Positions 59,012 through 62,000 of a stretch of DNA of 62,000 nucleotides are shown piece by piece. The notes under the pieces are model-generated. The model saw only the letters and a program-made list of their open reading frames with translations. It had not been told where the DNA came from and did not search any database. This DNA comes from Chrysomallon squamiferum (lineage: Eukaryota > Mollusca > Gastropoda > Neomphalida > Peltospiridae), in contig CM022673.1 of NCBI GenBank assembly GCA_012295275.1, forward strand, positions 18,653,810-18,715,809. The letters are read 5' to 3'. The position numbers and the translations under genes are program-made. The stretch's first letter is position 1. Every line of letters begins with the position of its first letter.

Positions 59012-62000
59012 TTGCTTCCTTGATTTTCTTGTTGTTTATTTTTGTTGTTGTTGATTTCTCTGTTGATATAAAACTTCTATTTTACTTTGTTTTTGTCATG
59101 AAGAGCCTTTTCTGTTATTTTAATTTTAACTGTGTTCTTAAGTTGTTATCACAATTGTTTTAACAAACTGCTACATCTAAGTATGTGATATATTATTAGC
59201 ATAGAAACAGACATTTATAATTTCTATAATTAACAGATATTTATTTCATCTCTGCTGTTGTTAATTAATATAAAAAGAGATAATGAAATATATTTATTTT
59301 GTTCTGTTACTTTGGATTTTTTTTTTAATGTTTTTGTTCATATTTTATAGCAGTAAACTGTGTTCATGTTAATTTATATAAAGAAAGTAACTGGCAGATT
59401 CTGTCTTGATCACAGGAAACAGATTTGTGTAAAAGTGTTGAGTACGTATCTTTGTGTTACTCTTTTTCTTTGTGTATAAAACTATGCAGGAGTTTTATTT
59501 TACTTTTCGTTTATTTTTAATTATTTATTTCTTCTTTATTTTTTTCTTTTTTTTTTTGCGTAAGTGTTTGTGTGTATATGTCTGAGTTCATATGTTTATT
59601 TGTCTGTCTCAGTATAACTAATTAAAATGTATGATTATAAAAGACAATACATGACAAACATATACAACAGATTTATTTTTCTACTTAAAATATAAATTTA
59701 ATATGAATTTAATGAATTTTCAGATAATGTAGATTTACTAACAGAATATATTAGATCTATTTACAAAACATTGATAAATGATAAAATTGTCTTGAGTAAC
59801 ATCAAAGAATATCAGGGTATATAGCAAGTGTTATGTGTAGCCAGCACTCAATAGCTAAATAAGATGTGACTGATAAAAATGATATTTAAAAAAAAAAAAA
59901 AAGATTTCTTGTTATTGGAGACTAAAGTTGAACATCATTTTATCACAAATCTGGACCGTTTTTTTTTATACAGATTAATTAGAGACATTTAACAGCTTTA
60001 TAAATTCAGTTCATCTTTAGTAATTGAGCATTAACACTGCAGTAATTTTTTTAATTACCAGTTCACTGAGATTTAATGTTTTAATAACTAAAAGGGTAGT
60101 TTTGATATTATACTAATATATTTTATATACATTTTTTATTATTTGTGTGTGTGTACAACAATATATTTCTGTTATCACTATTATGTATATATTTATAGTA
60201 TATTACAAACTGTATAATGATTTGGTGATTAAGATTAATTTTGCTCAGTTTTAAATAATGTAATCCTTAATTTAAGAAATCTGCTTTATATAACAGCTAT
60301 ATAATTATGTATATTAATAAAATGATAAATATATCCTGTCATTGAGCCATATTAACATTTCAACTTCTGTTTAATAGTTGAAATACTTTTTTTATGTAAT
60401 ATATTTTGACCAATATGTTTATGGATACTTCTGATGTATTTATAGTTGAATGTATGGATACTTTATCTGTACCTATGTGTGTATATGGATAGTTCAGTGG
60501 AGCATGCAGATTCTGTAGTTGTTGCAGTTATTAAATGGTGCTTACAGTATATTCCTATCTTCATTAACTGGCTATCACTAACTGCAGTGCAATTTCATGA
60601 TTGAAATACTTTTAGAAGTCTTAGTTGTTTAACATTTCATTACATTATGAATTATTGAACTTTATATTGAAAGTGAAAGTGTTAACGATACAGCTTTTAG
60701 TTTGTTCTTCTCTTTGATCTGACAGTCAGTAACTCTCAGAGTTCCTGCCTGATTATTTAACAATTAAATATAGACAGCTGTATTTTGTGAAATAAAACAA
60801 ATTAGCAACTGAAAATGTTAAATATTGACTGACATCTTCAATATGAATGACACTTCAAAGGAAAAACTCAGTTTGTTTTAATATTTTACTAATTTACATT
60901 TACTATCTTAGCACTGTGTTATTAAATAATTCTTATAAATTTGTGATACTTGTATGTTAATAGTATGTTAATGCCTTTGCCATCTTAATATAATAACAAT
61001 GATTGAAAAATATATATATATATATTTAATACCTCAAATTATACAACTTTCTGTAAATTTTACTGTTCTTAATATAAATTTACTGTTAGCCAAATTGTTA
61101 GGCTCCATTCTTTTAAAACATTTTTTTTTTAATTTTTTAATTTTCTTATTTCATATGATTTTTTTTATCATTTATGTAAATTATATTCCTGTCTCAAATT
61201 GTTTTTATAGTAGGATATATTTTAATTATTTCAGTTATATATTAGTCATCTTGACATTTTGTCATACATTTCAAAGAGCTACAAGAAGCAGTTTTCTTTT
61301 CAATCTGCTGAGGTATTTAATTTTATAAAATGTAAACCACTACAAACTGGGATTGCGTGATCTCAGCATTGTAACCCACATTTATTTCATTTACATAAAT
61401 TAGAAGATTTTTTTCTTATTTGTCTTCTTTTTTTAAAGGCTGATTTATTATATTTTTAAAAATATTTATATTATTTATTCCCTACTGAATAAAGGTTTTA
61501 GAAGATAATTAGAGAATTAACATATCTATTTTTGTTGTACTTTTTCATGTGTAGATTTAAAAATCTCTAATTAATACCTGAGAATTGAGATGCCAAGAAT
61601 TTGTTTTTGTGCCAAACAGATGTAGAATTAGATATTGATTGTATTCACGTTATCTTGTAAACATTTTGTTTCCTTTTTTCTTTTTCCATTGTTTTATATA
61701 GGCAGAGTAAAAATGTAATTTCACTTTACAGAGTTAATTTGATATTGTTGAACTTTCAATTATATCTTCTTGTATTCATTTTTATCTCCTCTTTATTTAT
61801 TTATCAGCCAGATTAACAAAACAAATGATAAATTTTCAGAAAAAGAGAATAAAAACAGAAGCTCTAAACATCAAAAGATGTATTCAGTTAACATGTTTAC
61901 AGAAATTACAAAAATGTTTCTCTTCAAACAGCTTTAATCATCTTTAATTTATTTATTTTTATTAAAATTGAATGTTTCCAATCTGAAGTTGTTTTGTTAA
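59012..62000 (+). other. PSTPIP-like 3' UTR and AT-rich flank
   Basis: Very AT-rich. Several AATAAA signals occur, for example at 60316-60321 and 60791-60796, so the 3' end cannot be fixed. No further coding exon or RNA gene is supported up to the window end. Confidence 0.5.

Overview
This is a eukaryotic nuclear window, not bacterial. It shows spliced genes with GT-AG introns, AATAAA poly(A) signals, very AT-rich intergenic DNA and many long microsatellites. The gene content (an ACSF2-type acyl-CoA synthetase, a PSTPIP-type F-BAR/SH3 protein, stanniocalcin-like secreted domains, a degraded ZBED/hAT element) points to a bilaterian invertebrate. The compact introns and microsatellite load suggest a mollusc, possibly a gastropod; that placement is inference. 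All recognised host genes are on the + strand. Exon boundaries were placed by hand from reading frame, splice consensus and phase.

Layout. 1-1450: no firm gene, one possible terminal exon near 171. 1454-10353: twelve exons of an ACSF2-like gene. Its 5' end is not visible and the exon(s) for the ATP-binding loop are absent, so it may not encode a working enzyme. 6235-8075: a 27-bp minisatellite inside that gene. 10.4-17.8 kb: two small secreted-protein genes, called here S1 (12539-14101) and T1 (15539-16552), which share a glycine-rich C-terminal domain I do not recognise from any named family. 17.8-25.8 kb: a rearranged second copy of about 6.2-17.8 kb. It carries the minisatellite again, an orphan ACSF2 exon, S2 (intact, with an expanded 13-residue repeat) and T2 (exon 2 lost, probably a pseudogene).

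26.1-40.8 kb is the most unusual region: six tandem modules, each with the ten-cysteine pattern of the hormone stanniocalcin. They are separated by Pro/Asn/Trp repeat linkers. Module A (26191-28953) has a TATA box, signal peptide, stop and poly(A) signal. Modules B1-B5 (30249-40828) are joined by phase-compatible splice sites and only the last has a terminal exon, so they read as one multi-domain secreted protein. Modules A, B2 and B3 carry small frame-disrupting differences in this assembly.

42.0-47.1 kb: AC-rich satellite-like DNA in opposite orientations flanks a decayed hAT/ZBED transposase. 48117-59011: a complete 15-exon PSTPIP-like gene (about 463 residues) with F-BAR, proline-rich, paired tyrosine and SH3 segments. 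59.0-62.0 kb: its 3' UTR and AT-rich flank.

The housekeeping genes (ACSF2-like, PSTPIP-like) flank a young, repeat-driven cluster of secreted proteins made by segmental duplication, module duplication and internal repeat expansion. No function is proven for the secreted proteins.
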